Assembly: GCA_021821055.1 (NCBI GenBank)
Contig: JAKACX010000011.1
Location: 1-53,856, forward strand
DNA: 53,856 nt
Reading direction: 5' to 3'
DNA from: Bacillota bacterium
GTDB taxonomy: Bacteria; Bacillota; Bacilli; Alicyclobacillales; SLC66
Position numbers and translations under genes: made by a program. The notes under the pieces are model-generated. The model was not told the DNA's origin. It made no database searches and saw only the letters and a program-made list of their open reading frames with translations. Below are positions 44,926-53,844 of this stretch, piece by piece. Within the stretch, counting starts at the first letter, position 1; the number at the start of each line of letters is the position of its first letter.

Positions 44926-46524
44926 TCAGGACATCTTCGCAACCGCTGCCTCGCCCTCGCTCGCGTCGCGCTGATCGATTGCCGCAGAGAGCGCTTTTGT
45001 ACGCCAACTGCTGGCGACTCCCCAGTAGAAGAAGCCGATCGATCCCAGGATGACAACGTACAGATCCACCGGATACGCCAGATCCCCGTTGCCGCCAAAG
45101 CTGCCGTAGTAGGATACGACGAGCATGAAAACCATGAAGGCGAGCAGCCAGATCCCGGCCTTCAGGTGCCTTCCCAGATCCTCGCGCAGGCTCTTGGAGC
45201 GGGCGACAAAACCCAGGTAGACCAGCAACGCGACGAACTCAAGGATCATCAAAGGCTCAACATTGGCCCAACCGGACCAGTACACGATATTGCTCCCGAC
45301 GATAAACGCCACCAGAGATATCCAATGCAGTCCCGCCATGCGGACGGGGCGCCTGGCGTCGGGAACGTGCTTGCGAAACGCCATCGCGGAGACCGGACCG
45401 ATCATGTACGTCAGCACGGATGCGCTGGAGGCGAACGCCACGAGTTTGCTCCAGAGCGGGAACGGACCCGTCCATACGATTCCGAGCACCAGCGTCAGCC
45501 ACATGGCCGCGCGCGGGATTCCCGTCCGTTCGTCGATTCTTTCGAACACTCTCCAAAAATAGCCGTTATTCGAGAAGCCCAAGGCCACCCGGGCCGTCGA
45601 CGCGAAGTAGACCCACCCGGCGCCGAGGGGAGATATCACGGCGCTGAAGCGCATGAACCACGCCAGCCATGTCAAGCCAAGGATCATCGACACATCCACT
45701 AGCGGCCCACTAAACGAGAGCTTCGCCCAGCCGTTGGCCAGGTATCCCGGGGGAATGGCGCCAATAAAGACGACCTGCACCAGAATGTAGATGGCTGCCA
45801 CGACGATCAGTTCGAGCACGATGGCGCGCGGCACGTCGCGCCCGGGGTTGCGCGCTTCGGCGGACAGATCCACCGCCTGGCGGAAGCCCAGCATGGAGAA
45901 GATGATGCCTGACGTGGCCACCGCAGACAGGATGCCCGGGAATCCGTACGGCGCAAATCCGTGTGACGTAAAGTTTGATACATGCATGCTGAACGCCAAT
46001 GTGACAATCGTGACCACGGGAATGATAATCTTGACGATCGTGACCAGATTGTTGATGCGGGCGAGCAGCTTCACGCCGTAGTAGTTGATGAAGAAGAATC
46101 CAGCGATAATCAGCGCCTCAAGCAACCATCCTGCAAACGTGGGCAATCCGGTCTTGGAACTGAACAATCCCTTGATCCCGAGGTACTGCACGGCCGCTTC
46201 GCCTTCGATCGGCGGAATCGTGGAATACGCGATCAGGGTCGCGACGGACACCAGGAAGCCGACCAGAGACCCGTGGGAATAATCGGGATACCTGACGACG
46301 CCGCCGGCGGCGGGCAACATCGAGGACAATTCGGCGTACACCAACGCGATGAAGATCAGCGAGACCGCTCCGATCACCCAGCCGACGATCGCCCCCGGCC
46401 CCGCGTCGTTCGCCGCGTATTGTACACCAAACAGCCACCCCGATCCGATGGCGGCGCCGATTCCAATCAAGGTGAGGTCGAGCATGCTCAAGCTCCGCCT
46501 GAGATTCCGGTTCTTTACATCCAT
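44926..46524 (-). CDS. Amino-acid permease, APC superfamily (YveA/aspartate-symporter-like)
   Basis: A 532-residue transporter with ~12 helices. The APC TM1 motif is LTLIGIGAAIGSGWLFG. ALVYAELSSMLPAAGGVVRY (TM2-3), GRDVPRAIVLELIVVAAIYI and FSAVISPLGAGWVYFASTAR follow. The N-terminus and GSGWLFG resemble YveA-type aspartate/glutamate-proton symporters of Bacillus. The ATG at 46524 has GGAGG 7 nt upstream. It starts 73 bp after the P5C dehydrogenase on the same strand and probably shares its sigma-54 promoter. It would import an amino acid for that pathway; proline, arginine/ornithine and glutamate/aspartate are candidates. Confidence 0.9.
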   Translation of the reverse strand: MDVKNRNLRRSLSMLDLTLIGIGAAIGSGWLFGVQYAANDAGPGAIVGWVIGAVSLIFIALVYAELSSMLPAAGGVVRYPDYSHGSLVGFLVSVATLIAYSTIPPIEGEAAVQYLGIKGLFSSKTGLPTFAGWLLEALIIAGFFFINYYGVKLLARINNLVTIVKIIIPVVTIVTLAFSMHVSNFTSHGFAPYGFPGILSAVATSGIIFSMLGFRQAVDLSAEARNPGRDVPRAIVLELIVVAAIYILVQVVFIGAIPPGYLANGWAKLSFSGPLVDVSMILGLTWLAWFMRFSAVISPLGAGWVYFASTARVALGFSNNGYFWRVFERIDERTGIPRAAMWLTLVLGIVWTGPFPLWSKLVAFASSASVLTYMIGPVSAMAFRKHVPDARRPVRMAGLHWISLVAFIVGSNIVYWSGWANVEPLMILEFVALLVYLGFVARSKSLREDLGRHLKAGIWLLAFMVFMLVVSYYGSFGGNGDLAYPVDLYVVILGSIGFFYWGVASSWRTKALSAAIDQRDASEGEAAVAKMS

Positions 46525-46597
46525 GACGTTCCCTCCTCCTGGCGTTTTCTGCTGTGCAAAACCGATCATCGATAGAATCCTGCGACGCCGCCCGCCC

Positions 46598-48148
46598 CTA
46601 CAGGCGTTCCGTTACCGTCTTTGCCTGCACAAAGTTGAGCAGATAATCCTTGCTTCCCGCCTTCGCGTCCGTGCCCGACATGTTGAAGCCGCCAAACGGC
46701 TGGACGCCCACGAGGGCACCCGTACACTTCCGATTGAAGTACAGGTTACCGCACATCATGTGTTCACGGGCGTACTCCAGCCGCTCGCGCCGGGCGCTGA
46801 AGACTGCGCCGGTGAGTCCATACTCTGTGTCGTTGAAGACGCGAACGCCCTCTTCGAAGCTGGAGACCTTGCAGATGCCGAGGACTGGCCCGAAAATCTC
46901 CTCCTGCATGATCCGGGACTGCGGCAACGCCTCGACAAAGATGGTCGGATGGATGAAATAGCCCTCGCGGTCATCGGCGTCGCCACCCAAGGCCAGTCTT
47001 GCCTCACTCTTTCCCAGTTCAATGTAACCGGTGATCTTGGCGTACGCCTTCGCGTCGATGACCGGTCCGAGATCCGGATTTTCACTGGCCTGTCCCACCT
47101 TAAGGGTGCGGGTCAACTGGATTACCTGTTCCACCACCTGGTCGTACACCGCTTCATGGATGATGGCGCGCGATCCGGCCGAACACTTCTGGCCCTGAAA
47201 CCCAAACGCGGACGCCACGATGCCGGCGGCGGCGGCGGCCACATCCGCTGTTTCGTCGACGACGATGCCGTCCTTGCCGCCCATCTCCGCGACAACGCGC
47301 TTGATCCAGCGCTGTTTCGCGATATTCCGGTGCGCCACCTCGTCAATGTGAATACCCGTCGCCTTTGATCCGGTGAATGACACAAAGCGTACATCAGGAT
47401 GGCCCACCATGTGATCACCGATGATCTCCGGGGGCCCCGGAACCAAGTTGAGCACGCCTTGGGGAAGCTGTATTTCCCGCATGATCTCCACAAATTTTAC
47501 GGCCGTCACGGAAGACAGGGGCGATGGCTTCAGCAGCACCGCATTTCCGGTCACGATGGCGGAAGCGGTCATGCCGGTGAGAATGGCGAGTGGAAAGTTC
47601 CACGGCGGAATGATAACGCCGACGCCAAGGGGCTGATACGTCAGGCGGTTGTCCTCGCCCGGGTACGGTTCCAGTTCCTTGCCGTCGCCAAGCTCGATCG
47701 CGGCCCGCGCGTAGAATTCGAGGAAGTCGATCGCTTCATTCACGTCACCGTCCGCCTCGGACCAGTTCTTGCCGGACTCCCAGATCTGCCAGGCCATCAG
47801 CTCCGCCTTGCGCCGGCGCATGATCGCCGCCGCCTTCACAAGAAACAGAGCCCGCTCCCGAAATGAGGTGAGCCGCCAACCTGCAAACGCGGTGTCGGCG
47901 GCGCTGATGGATTCATCTATGAGCGCCTGGTCGGCCTGGCAGACAAACCCCACCACCTCTCGGTGAAGGGACGGATTGAACGACGCCAGTCTATCCGCGG
48001 TCGTCACCTCCCGACCTCCGATGTAGAGGGGGTAGGTCTTGCCGAACTGCGACTTTACAGACGCGAGCGCCTCCTCCAGCTCCTTTCTGCGATCTGCCTG
48101 CGACCAGTCGAGGACCGGTTCATTACGGTATGGCTGCAACGTCAACAC
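46598..48148 (-). CDS. rocA: L-glutamate gamma-semialdehyde (1-pyrroline-5-carboxylate) dehydrogenase
   Basis: A 516-residue NAD-dependent aldehyde dehydrogenase of the RocA/PruA type, oxidising glutamate semialdehyde to glutamate. The N-terminus is typical (ASVKSQFGKTYPLYIGG). Catalytic Glu288 lies in VVAEMGGKDGIVV and nucleophile Cys322 in FGFQGQKCSAGSR. The NAD-site VSFTGSKATG and the C-terminal GTDAKAGSKDYLLNF are RocA hallmarks. The GTG at 48148 has GAGGAG 7 nt upstream. A clear -24/-12 promoter lies ~47 bp upstream. With proline dehydrogenase at 49890 it completes the proline-to-glutamate route. Confidence 0.97.
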   Translation of the reverse strand: MLTLQPYRNEPVLDWSQADRRKELEEALASVKSQFGKTYPLYIGGREVTTADRLASFNPSLHREVVGFVCQADQALIDESISAADTAFAGWRLTSFRERALFLVKAAAIMRRRKAELMAWQIWESGKNWSEADGDVNEAIDFLEFYARAAIELGDGKELEPYPGEDNRLTYQPLGVGVIIPPWNFPLAILTGMTASAIVTGNAVLLKPSPLSSVTAVKFVEIMREIQLPQGVLNLVPGPPEIIGDHMVGHPDVRFVSFTGSKATGIHIDEVAHRNIAKQRWIKRVVAEMGGKDGIVVDETADVAAAAAGIVASAFGFQGQKCSAGSRAIIHEAVYDQVVEQVIQLTRTLKVGQASENPDLGPVIDAKAYAKITGYIELGKSEARLALGGDADDREGYFIHPTIFVEALPQSRIMQEEIFGPVLGICKVSSFEEGVRVFNDTEYGLTGAVFSARRERLEYAREHMMCGNLYFNRKCTGALVGVQPFGGFNMSGTDAKAGSKDYLLNFVQAKTVTERL

Positions 48149-48194
48149 CCATCATCTCCTCACGGCGTCGTAAATGTAGTCACTCGTTACACTA

Positions 48195-48210
48195 AGCAAG
48201 TCTTATGCCA
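48195..48210 (-). promoter_or_regulatory. Sigma-54 (-24/-12) promoter of rocA
   Basis: The minus strand reads TGGCATAAGACTTGCT, matching TGGCAY-N5-TTGCW with exact GG-to-GC spacing (12 bp). It lies 47 bp before the GTG of rocA and 16 bp beyond the end of the activator gene. Confidence 0.85.
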
Positions 48211-48226
48211 AGGAGTCTCAGCGCCG

Positions 48227-49651
48227 TCATTCAGCCGGGGCGTCCATCCTGTAACGTTTCAGATAGTTGTAGAGAGTGCCGCGCGAAATACCCAACTGCT
48301 TGGCGGCAGCGTGTTTGTTCCCGTAGGTTCTGTGCAATGCGGCGCGAATTTCTTCGGCGTCAATGACCCGGCGGCCGCCAACGCGCCACACCGGAGAACC
48401 ATCGTCGTGCGCCGGATGTGCGGTCAGCGAGGCGCCGGACTGCTTCACTTCCCAAATATCGCGAATCTCCTCGGGCAGATGCCTTCTCGCGGCGTTCCCT
48501 CCTTCCGCGAGGATGACGAGCCGCTCCATCGCGTTGCGCAATTGCCGGATATTCCCTGGCCATGAGTAGCCCATCAGTGCGACAATCACCGCCGGCTCCA
48601 CGACGGGAACCGGTTTGTTGTACTTGAGCGAAAACTCGCGCAAAAAGCGCTGGATCAGCAGAGGAACATCCTCCAACCGTTCGCGCAGCGGCGGAATCCG
48701 CAGCGTCACGACATTCAGGCGATAAAACAGATCCTCGCGAAACAGCCCCTCCTCCATCCTTTGGCGCAGGTTCTGGTTCGTTGCGGCCACGATCCGGACG
48801 TCCACCCTGATCGGGTTGGAGCCGCCGACGCGATAGAATGACCTGTCTTCGAGAAAGCGCAACAGCTTGACCTGCATCTCCATGGTCAGCTCGCCAATTG
48901 CGTCCAAGAAGAGTGTTCCGCCCTGGGCGAGTTCAATCTTTCCGGCCCTGTCCTTGCGGTCCGAGCCGGTGAACGATCCGCCCTGATAGCCGAACAGTTC
49001 GCTTTCGAACAACGGTGCGGGTATGGCGCCGCAGTTGATTGTGATAAACGGTCCCCGTTGGCGCAGACTGCCGTTGTGGACGGACTGCGCAAACAGCTCC
49101 TTGCCCACACCCGACTCACCCGTGATGAGGATGTTCGCATCCGTTTGCGCCACGCGTCTGGCGGTTTCAACGGTTGCGAGCAGGGTTTGGCTGTTGCCCC
49201 AAAGGATCGACCATGGATCGCTTCGTTCCGGGACAGACGGATCCATCGCTGTGCTTCCCGCCCGGCTGGTGGTGTGCATCAGTTCGTTGCCGAGCCGGAC
49301 AATGTACGAGACATCCTGCTCGGTTGAGATCGCGCCAATCACGCGTCCGCCGTCATCCCTGACAGGCAGCGTGTTGATAATGACGTGCTTGCCTTTTTGC
49401 GGCTCATGATAAACCTGGCGGATTGGCGCGCCGTCTTGCAGGACGTGTTCCACCATCAGCGATTTCCACGTGAAGTCAAGGATGCACTGACCGACAATAT
49501 GCTCGGCGGAAATGCCGTACAGTTTCTCTGCGGCCCGGTTCCAGTGGCGGACAACCGCGTCCCGGTCGACGATGGTGACCGCCTCTTCAAGGGCATCGAG
49601 CAGCACGGACAATAAGGGTGGGCCCAGTTCGCCTTCCTGATCGAACAGCAT
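48227..49651 (-). CDS. rocR: RocR-like sigma-54-dependent enhancer-binding activator with Walker B substitution
   Basis: A ~474-residue bEBP. It has an N-terminal PAS sensor (LLSVLLDALEEAVTIVDRDA onward), an AAA+ domain with Walker A GESGVGKE (residues 178-185), a sigma-54-contact loop GSFTGS (225-230, consensus GAFTGA), Walker B LFLDAI (Asp250-Ala251, where the family has Asp-Glu), sensor I/II and arginine fingers (FREDLFYRLNVVTLRIPPLR). The C-terminal Fis-type HTH is AAKQLGISRGTLYNYLKRY. It would sense an amino-acid signal and activate rocA and proDH. The start is ATG 49651 or 49660; GGAG precedes both imperfectly. It is divergent from proDH. Confidence 0.92.
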   Translation of the reverse strand: MLFDQEGELGPPLLSVLLDALEEAVTIVDRDAVVRHWNRAAEKLYGISAEHIVGQCILDFTWKSLMVEHVLQDGAPIRQVYHEPQKGKHVIINTLPVRDDGGRVIGAISTEQDVSYIVRLGNELMHTTSRAGSTAMDPSVPERSDPWSILWGNSQTLLATVETARRVAQTDANILITGESGVGKELFAQSVHNGSLRQRGPFITINCGAIPAPLFESELFGYQGGSFTGSDRKDRAGKIELAQGGTLFLDAIGELTMEMQVKLLRFLEDRSFYRVGGSNPIRVDVRIVAATNQNLRQRMEEGLFREDLFYRLNVVTLRIPPLRERLEDVPLLIQRFLREFSLKYNKPVPVVEPAVIVALMGYSWPGNIRQLRNAMERLVILAEGGNAARRHLPEEIRDIWEVKQSGASLTAHPAHDDGSPVWRVGGRRVIDAEEIRAALHRTYGNKHAAAKQLGISRGTLYNYLKRYRMDAPAE

Positions 49652-49716
49652 GTGCGTCATCATCTCCGTTTGGTCCCGACACAAAATATTGTATACCACT
49701 TTAGACAATCTTGTTG

Positions 49717-49737
49717 AAGTGTACAAATTGTACACTT
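49717..49737. promoter_or_regulatory. Perfect 21-bp palindrome, probable enhancer (UAS) for the RocR-like activator
   Basis: Arms AAGTGTACAA and TTGTACACTT flank a single central A at 49727. The palindrome lies between the divergent activator and proDH genes. It is ~83 bp upstream of the proDH -24 element, typical enhancer distance. It also lies close to a likely sigma-A promoter of the activator gene (minus strand TTCAAC, 17 bp, TATACA). Confidence 0.75.
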
Positions 49738-49819
49738 TTGTCTTGCGCGTCAGTGGTCTGAATGTTGTCGATCCCATCTCGGTCGGCGCTCTCTCGCACA
49801 CTTGGCGACGCCGGAGTGC

Positions 49820-49835
49820 TGGCATGCATATTGCT
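49820..49835 (+). promoter_or_regulatory. Sigma-54 (-24/-12) promoter of proline dehydrogenase
   Basis: TGGCATGCATATTGCT matches the -24/-12 consensus with GG at 49821-49822 and GC at 49833-49834. The predicted start of transcription is near 49846, ~44 bp before the ATG. Confidence 0.88.
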
Positions 49836-49889
49836 TATAGATGTGTCGCACGATGAAATTCAAGTACTGTGAGCAGGAGTGGACTTCCC

Positions 49890-50810
49890 ATGGAAATGTT
49901 GTTGCGAAACACGCTGCTCTTTCTGGCAAAGAGTCAGGCGGCGAACCGGTGGGCCCAGCGGTACGGTCTGCACTTTGGCGCGCAACGGTTTGTCGCCGGT
50001 CAAGAAATTCCGGACGCGCTGGCCGTCACTCGAACGCTCAACGCCGCAGGCATCATGGTGGCTCTCGATCATCTGGGCGAGTCCGTTTTCACAGAGGAAG
50101 AGGCAGTGAACGCGACAAGGGATTGCCTCGATACGCTGGACGCCATCGCCGAAGCGGAGGTGAAGTCGCGACTGTCCATCAAGCTCACGCAACTCGGATT
50201 GGATATCGACCGCGATCTCTGCCGGCGAAACGTGACGCAGATACTTCAGAAGGCGCAGGCATATGGAAATTTCGTGAGGATCGACATGGAGGACTACGCG
50301 CACAACGAGGTGACCCTGGACATATTCCGCGAGTTGCACACGGACTTTCCGGATACGCTCGGACTGGTCATCCAGGCCTACCTGTACAAGAGCGAACGGG
50401 ATGTTGAACAGCTCGGCGCGGAGGGCGCCAACCTGCGCCTGGTAAAGGGCGCCTATAAGGAACCGAGGACTGTGGCCTTCCCGGAAAAAGCGGATGTGGA
50501 CCGCAACTTCATCGCACTGATTGAGAGACACCTGGCCAGCGGAAACTTCACGGCAATCGCCACGCACGACGAAGCCGTGATCGACCATGCGAAGCTCTTC
50601 ATAGAGAAAAACAACATACCCCGCGACCGTTTCGAGTTCCAGATGCTTTACGGCATCCGCACGCATCTGCAGCAGGCGCTTGTTCTCGAAGGCTACGCTG
50701 TCCGTGTCTACGTTCCCTTCGGAAGGGATTGGTACGCCTACTTCATGAGACGCCTCGCGGAACGGCCGGCCAATGTCGGATTCATCGTACGCTCGATGGT
50801 CAAGGCGTGA
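49890..50810 (+). CDS. putA: Proline dehydrogenase (monofunctional)
   Basis: A 306-residue FAD-dependent TIM-barrel enzyme oxidising proline to 1-pyrroline-5-carboxylate and passing electrons to the respiratory chain. Family segments are IMVALDHLGE, KLTQLGLDIDRDLC, RIDMEDYAHNEVTLDIF, VIQAYLYKSERD, LVKGAYKEP, EFQMLYGIR and the signature end RVYVPFGRDWYAYFMRRLAERPANV, with the FAD/substrate Arg pair. The ATG at 49890 has AGGAG 10 nt upstream. It is monocistronic, read from a -24/-12 promoter with a palindromic enhancer. Its product is the substrate of the nearby P5C dehydrogenase. Also called fadM/pruB/ycgM in Bacillus. Confidence 0.95.
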   Translation: MEMLLRNTLLFLAKSQAANRWAQRYGLHFGAQRFVAGQEIPDALAVTRTLNAAGIMVALDHLGESVFTEEEAVNATRDCLDTLDAIAEAEVKSRLSIKLTQLGLDIDRDLCRRNVTQILQKAQAYGNFVRIDMEDYAHNEVTLDIFRELHTDFPDTLGLVIQAYLYKSERDVEQLGAEGANLRLVKGAYKEPRTVAFPEKADVDRNFIALIERHLASGNFTAIATHDEAVIDHAKLFIEKNNIPRDRFEFQMLYGIRTHLQQALVLEGYAVRVYVPFGRDWYAYFMRRLAERPANVGFIVRSMVKA

Positions 50811-52120
50811 ATTCCCGCAGGAGACGCCATCGGAACGTCTGACATCGTCGCGTTCACCTGCATTTAGGTGTATTCTGTTAATTCCTCTATTCCCGGACTG
50901 TCCGGGCGGTAGCCGCCACATTATGCGCACCAGCGACGCGGCCCAGCGGCGTGAGGGCCGCCGCGTCAACCACGGAAACCGATTCGCTCCGGCGACGCCA
51001 TCAGTCGGCGCCGCCTGCGTCCGCATCCAATCGGTGCACAAGTCGTCGCAGCAATCCTGAGAACACGCGCAACTCATCCGGGGAAAATCCCTTGAACGTG
51101 GCGCCGTTGCTCGCTCTTGTCAAATTGTAGTGTCGTAAATCTGTTCCCATGGAACGCGAACCCAGTTGACAACGGTATCAGCGACATGATGAGAGGCCAG
51201 TGCCCGTCCGACTTCACCAATTCACGCATGCCGCAAAAATGGGGCATACCGACCGTATCACGCGCGTGCATTCACTGGCCGCTTGCGAACCAGGAATGCG
51301 CTGCCCGACAGTACCACAAGTCACCGGGCCACCCGTTCAGTGGGCGGTTTGATTCTGGGCCTATAAGGGCATGTCGCTTGCCGCGCCTGAAGGCACCGTT
51401 TCGCCTGCTTCTTTCCCAGGCTACCCCTGATGGGGCTTATTGACTTGCCTTATGCCTTATCCTCGATGATGTCCGCTTCCTCTGCGGAAAGCGATCAAAC
51501 ACCATCAGCGCACTCTTTCCTTTGAGGTATCCCCCATGAACTCCAAGACGCTGATTTTCGGCGGTACCTTCACGTACATACGCACGTGATCCACCCTGAT
51601 GCGCGCCTTCACCAACTCGATATCCTTGTACTCGCACGGTGTTTTCGACATCTCCACGACTTCCCTCCGGACCTCTTTGAAGAGGGTCTTTCGGCGAAAT
51701 TCCGGGATGAACATGATATGATAACTACAATCCCAGCGGGTGTGGAACAGGCTGCTTGCACCCATGGGTATCCTTGTCCTACTTTGCTGGAGAAGTGGCT
51801 GGCGAAACCGTTTCTCAGTATAGCAATGGAGGACTTTTGCATCATGCCTCACGGCTCTTCCTGTTCAGTTCTCCCACACATAGCATGGGGCTTAATGTTT
51901 GAGTCAAGGTACAAGCCATCCTCACCGAATATCCCCAGGGATATCCCCAGAGTCCCTGGACAGTCATCTTGAGCTGCCAGGCCTTGGCGCTGCGCAAATG
52001 GAGCGATGACAGGATCGTCAAGGTATCCTCCCGCTTTTCCAGGCTTGAGAGAAGACGTCGCCATCCCGCGCCTAGACGCCGCCGACATGTCCGAAGTCTA
52101 CTCCAGAATTATCTCCCCAG
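50811..52120. other. Gene-poor region with insertion-sequence debris
   Basis: About 1.3 kb without an intact gene. It contains the decayed IS200-type transposase (51437-51765) and open frames of low quality. One minus-strand frame (51849-52088) contains a plausible protein-like stretch, GEDGLYLDSNIKPHA, that could be a fragment of another transposase, but I cannot name it. Base composition shifts from GC-rich to more AT-rich across this stretch. Confidence 0.5.
51437..51765 (-). pseudogene. tnpA: Decayed IS200/IS605-family TnpA-like transposase
   Basis: The translation from 51765 reads SSLFHTRWDCSYHIMFIPEF, RRKTLFKEVRREV, CEYKDIELV and VPPKISVLEFMG, a clear match to IS200 TnpA (Y1 HUH transposase). 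The frame breaks at a GGGGG run near 51530. The expected continuation GYLKGKSALMVFDRFPQRKR appears in another frame and then ends early, so the catalytic Tyr region is missing. The HUH motif itself reads HVR instead of HxH. Three independent lesions mean it is inactive. No flanking ends could be assigned. Confidence 0.85.
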
Positions 52121-52585
52121 TTAGCATTCATGGTGGTGGATGTTTCGACGGCCTGCCAGATTCTCTTGAATTTGTTCCATTTCACCTTCCAATTCAATCC
52201 ACGACATCGTTTGCAGGTCACATAGGCATTCCTCTGAAATAGAAAACATTTCAGACAGTTCTTGCAGCGATACCGCTGTCGGCATTTTGCGTCGATTAAG
52301 TTTCCCGAATTTTACCTTGTTGTAATAGGACCAGAAGAGAGACAACGACAGGACAATTGACGCAACCACCAGTGTAAAGATCACAAGTGTGATCGTCATT
52401 GTGTAATATTCTGTGGACACAATAAATCTCTTGATATATTCGATGCCGACCGACCACAGAATCAGCGAAAAGATCACTTGTGTCAAAAACAACAGCACGT
52501 ACGCCCAGCCGGCTGCAGTCACGAAGTACTCAAGAATTCTTCTTCCTTGTGTCTGCCTGCCATCTATAATCAGTGAACGTTTCAC
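52121..52585 (-). CDS. pgaD: PgaD/IcaD-like exopolysaccharide biosynthesis protein
   Basis: A 154-residue membrane protein with two helices (YFVTAAGWAYVLLFLTQVIF and TITLVIFTLVVASIVLSLSL). A short N-terminal cytoplasmic part (VKRSLIIDGRQTQGRRILEY) precedes them, and a hydrophilic C-terminus (VSLQELSEMFSISEECLCDL) follows. This is the PgaD layout: an accessory subunit that stabilises the PgaC synthase and aids c-di-GMP control in E. coli. The GTG at 52585 overlaps the synthase stop in GTGA, so they are coupled. The gene is visibly AT-richer than the rest of the window. Confidence 0.78.
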   Translation of the reverse strand: MKRSLIIDGRQTQGRRILEYFVTAAGWAYVLLFLTQVIFSLILWSVGIEYIKRFIVSTEYYTMTITLVIFTLVVASIVLSLSLFWSYYNKVKFGKLNRRKMPTAVSLQELSEMFSISEECLCDLQTMSWIELEGEMEQIQENLAGRRNIHHHEC

Positions 52586-53844
52586 GAGGATATTCCCCGA
52601 TCCGGGCTGTCCCACACAGCATATTTCTGCCCGTTTTTGACGGCTCTCATATGAGAGACTGCTTTTGGAATCGCACCGATCACCACTAACGAGTTTACAT
52701 ACCAATAGATGCTTGGATACCAAATACTCCATAAAAAGTACTTCAATAGTCCCCGTTCATACTGATGATCCAAGAGCAGGGCAACAAGCACTTGAACCAA
52801 GGAGACCACTGCCAAGTATGTCCCTGTCCAAAAAATCGGGACATAATAGTTCCGCGTCACGATCATTTGACCGACGAGCAGAAGGGTAGTTGCCAACCAA
52901 CAGACCGACCAGGTGATGCTTACCAGCTGTTCGATTAAAATGGGGGTCAATCTGCGATGCCTCCAGTCGAATAAAATCCTCCAGTGGCGCATTAAGACTT
53001 CAATACCTCCCTGAGCCCATCGCACCCGTTGCTTCCACAGTCCACCGAGAGTCTCAGGAACAAGCATCCAACACAAAGCGTTGGGTTCATAGCGAATGTC
53101 CCAAAATCGCCGTTGAAGCTTCCACGACACGCCAATATCGTCGGTGATCAGGTCAACATCCCACAAGCCGCAATCGATCAAAGCTCGCTTACGAAACGCA
53201 ACGATCACGCCTGATACGGTCATTATTTTGCCGAGTATTCTCTGCGCCCGTTTGATAAGGCCAATAATACTCGAGTATTCTACCAGTTGGACTTTGGCGA
53301 GAAGGGAACTTCGGTTCCTCACGCGGGGATTTCCGGTCACTGCGCCCACACGTTCACCGCCAGGGCGAATGAAATGAGCAACCAGATAATGCAAAGCATC
53401 GTGTTCCAGAACAGAGTCCGCGTCGAGAGCGACCAAGAATTCACCCCGTGAAGCAAGCACACCGATTTTCAGGGCATTAGCCTTACCATGATTTTCTCTC
53501 AAGGAAATGACCCGTACATTTTCATACATCGAAACTAAAACTCTCATATGATGTAATGACCGATCCATGCTTCCATCGTTTATAACTATAATTTCATAAT
53601 TCGGATATTCAAGTCCTTGTAATTCGTGAAGAGTGTCAGCAATAGAGTCTTCTTCGTTATAGCTGGGGACTAAAATCGTGATCATTGGATAGTTTTCAAA
53701 GGTCTTGTCCGTGGGCTGCCTCTCCCGTCGAATATAGAAAAGAGTGCCAGCCAATATCCACACAATGCTCATGACAAGTGGATAATAAAAAACAAAGCTA
53801 ACGATGGGAGTAAAAAATAATGGGAAAAGCATCCGGATATCCAT
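52582..53844 (-). CDS. pgaC: Poly-beta-1,6-N-acetylglucosamine synthase-like GT2 (PgaC/IcaA)
   Basis: A ~420-residue processive GT2. Two N-terminal helices precede the GT-A domain ITILVPSYNEEDSIADTLHE, with donor-site Asp in VINDGSMD, DADS (metal and UDP binding), the acceptor-side TDDIGVSWKLQRR and the QRVRW motif (QxxRW) that marks processive synthases. Four or so C-terminal helices follow. It would polymerise UDP-GlcNAc to poly-GlcNAc for biofilm matrix, with PgaD next to it. ATG 53844 is preferred because GAGG is 6 nt upstream; ATG 53850 is the alternative. The operon may begin beyond the window edge. A deacetylase (PgaB/IcaB) is not visible here. Confidence 0.9.
   Translation of the reverse strand: MDIRMLFPLFFTPIVSFVFYYPLVMSIVWILAGTLFYIRRERQPTDKTFENYPMITILVPSYNEEDSIADTLHELQGLEYPNYEIIVINDGSMDRSLHHMRVLVSMYENVRVISLRENHGKANALKIGVLASRGEFLVALDADSVLEHDALHYLVAHFIRPGGERVGAVTGNPRVRNRSSLLAKVQLVEYSSIIGLIKRAQRILGKIMTVSGVIVAFRKRALIDCGLWDVDLITDDIGVSWKLQRRFWDIRYEPNALCWMLVPETLGGLWKQRVRWAQGGIEVLMRHWRILFDWRHRRLTPILIEQLVSITWSVCWLATTLLLVGQMIVTRNYYVPIFWTGTYLAVVSLVQVLVALLLDHQYERGLLKYFLWSIWYPSIYWYVNSLVVIGAIPKAVSHMRAVKNGQKYAVWDSPDRGISS

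Noticed and set aside
51117-51443. Open frame of 108 codons in the gene-poor region
   Set aside because: No ribosome-binding site, unusual composition, no recognisable domain, and overlapping frames on the other strand are equally long.
52379-52394. Perfect palindrome GATCACA-AG-TGTGATC
   Set aside because: It lies inside the pgaD coding region, encodes ordinary membrane-helix residues, and has no neighbouring promoter. One 7-bp palindrome of this size is expected by chance in an AT-richer stretch.
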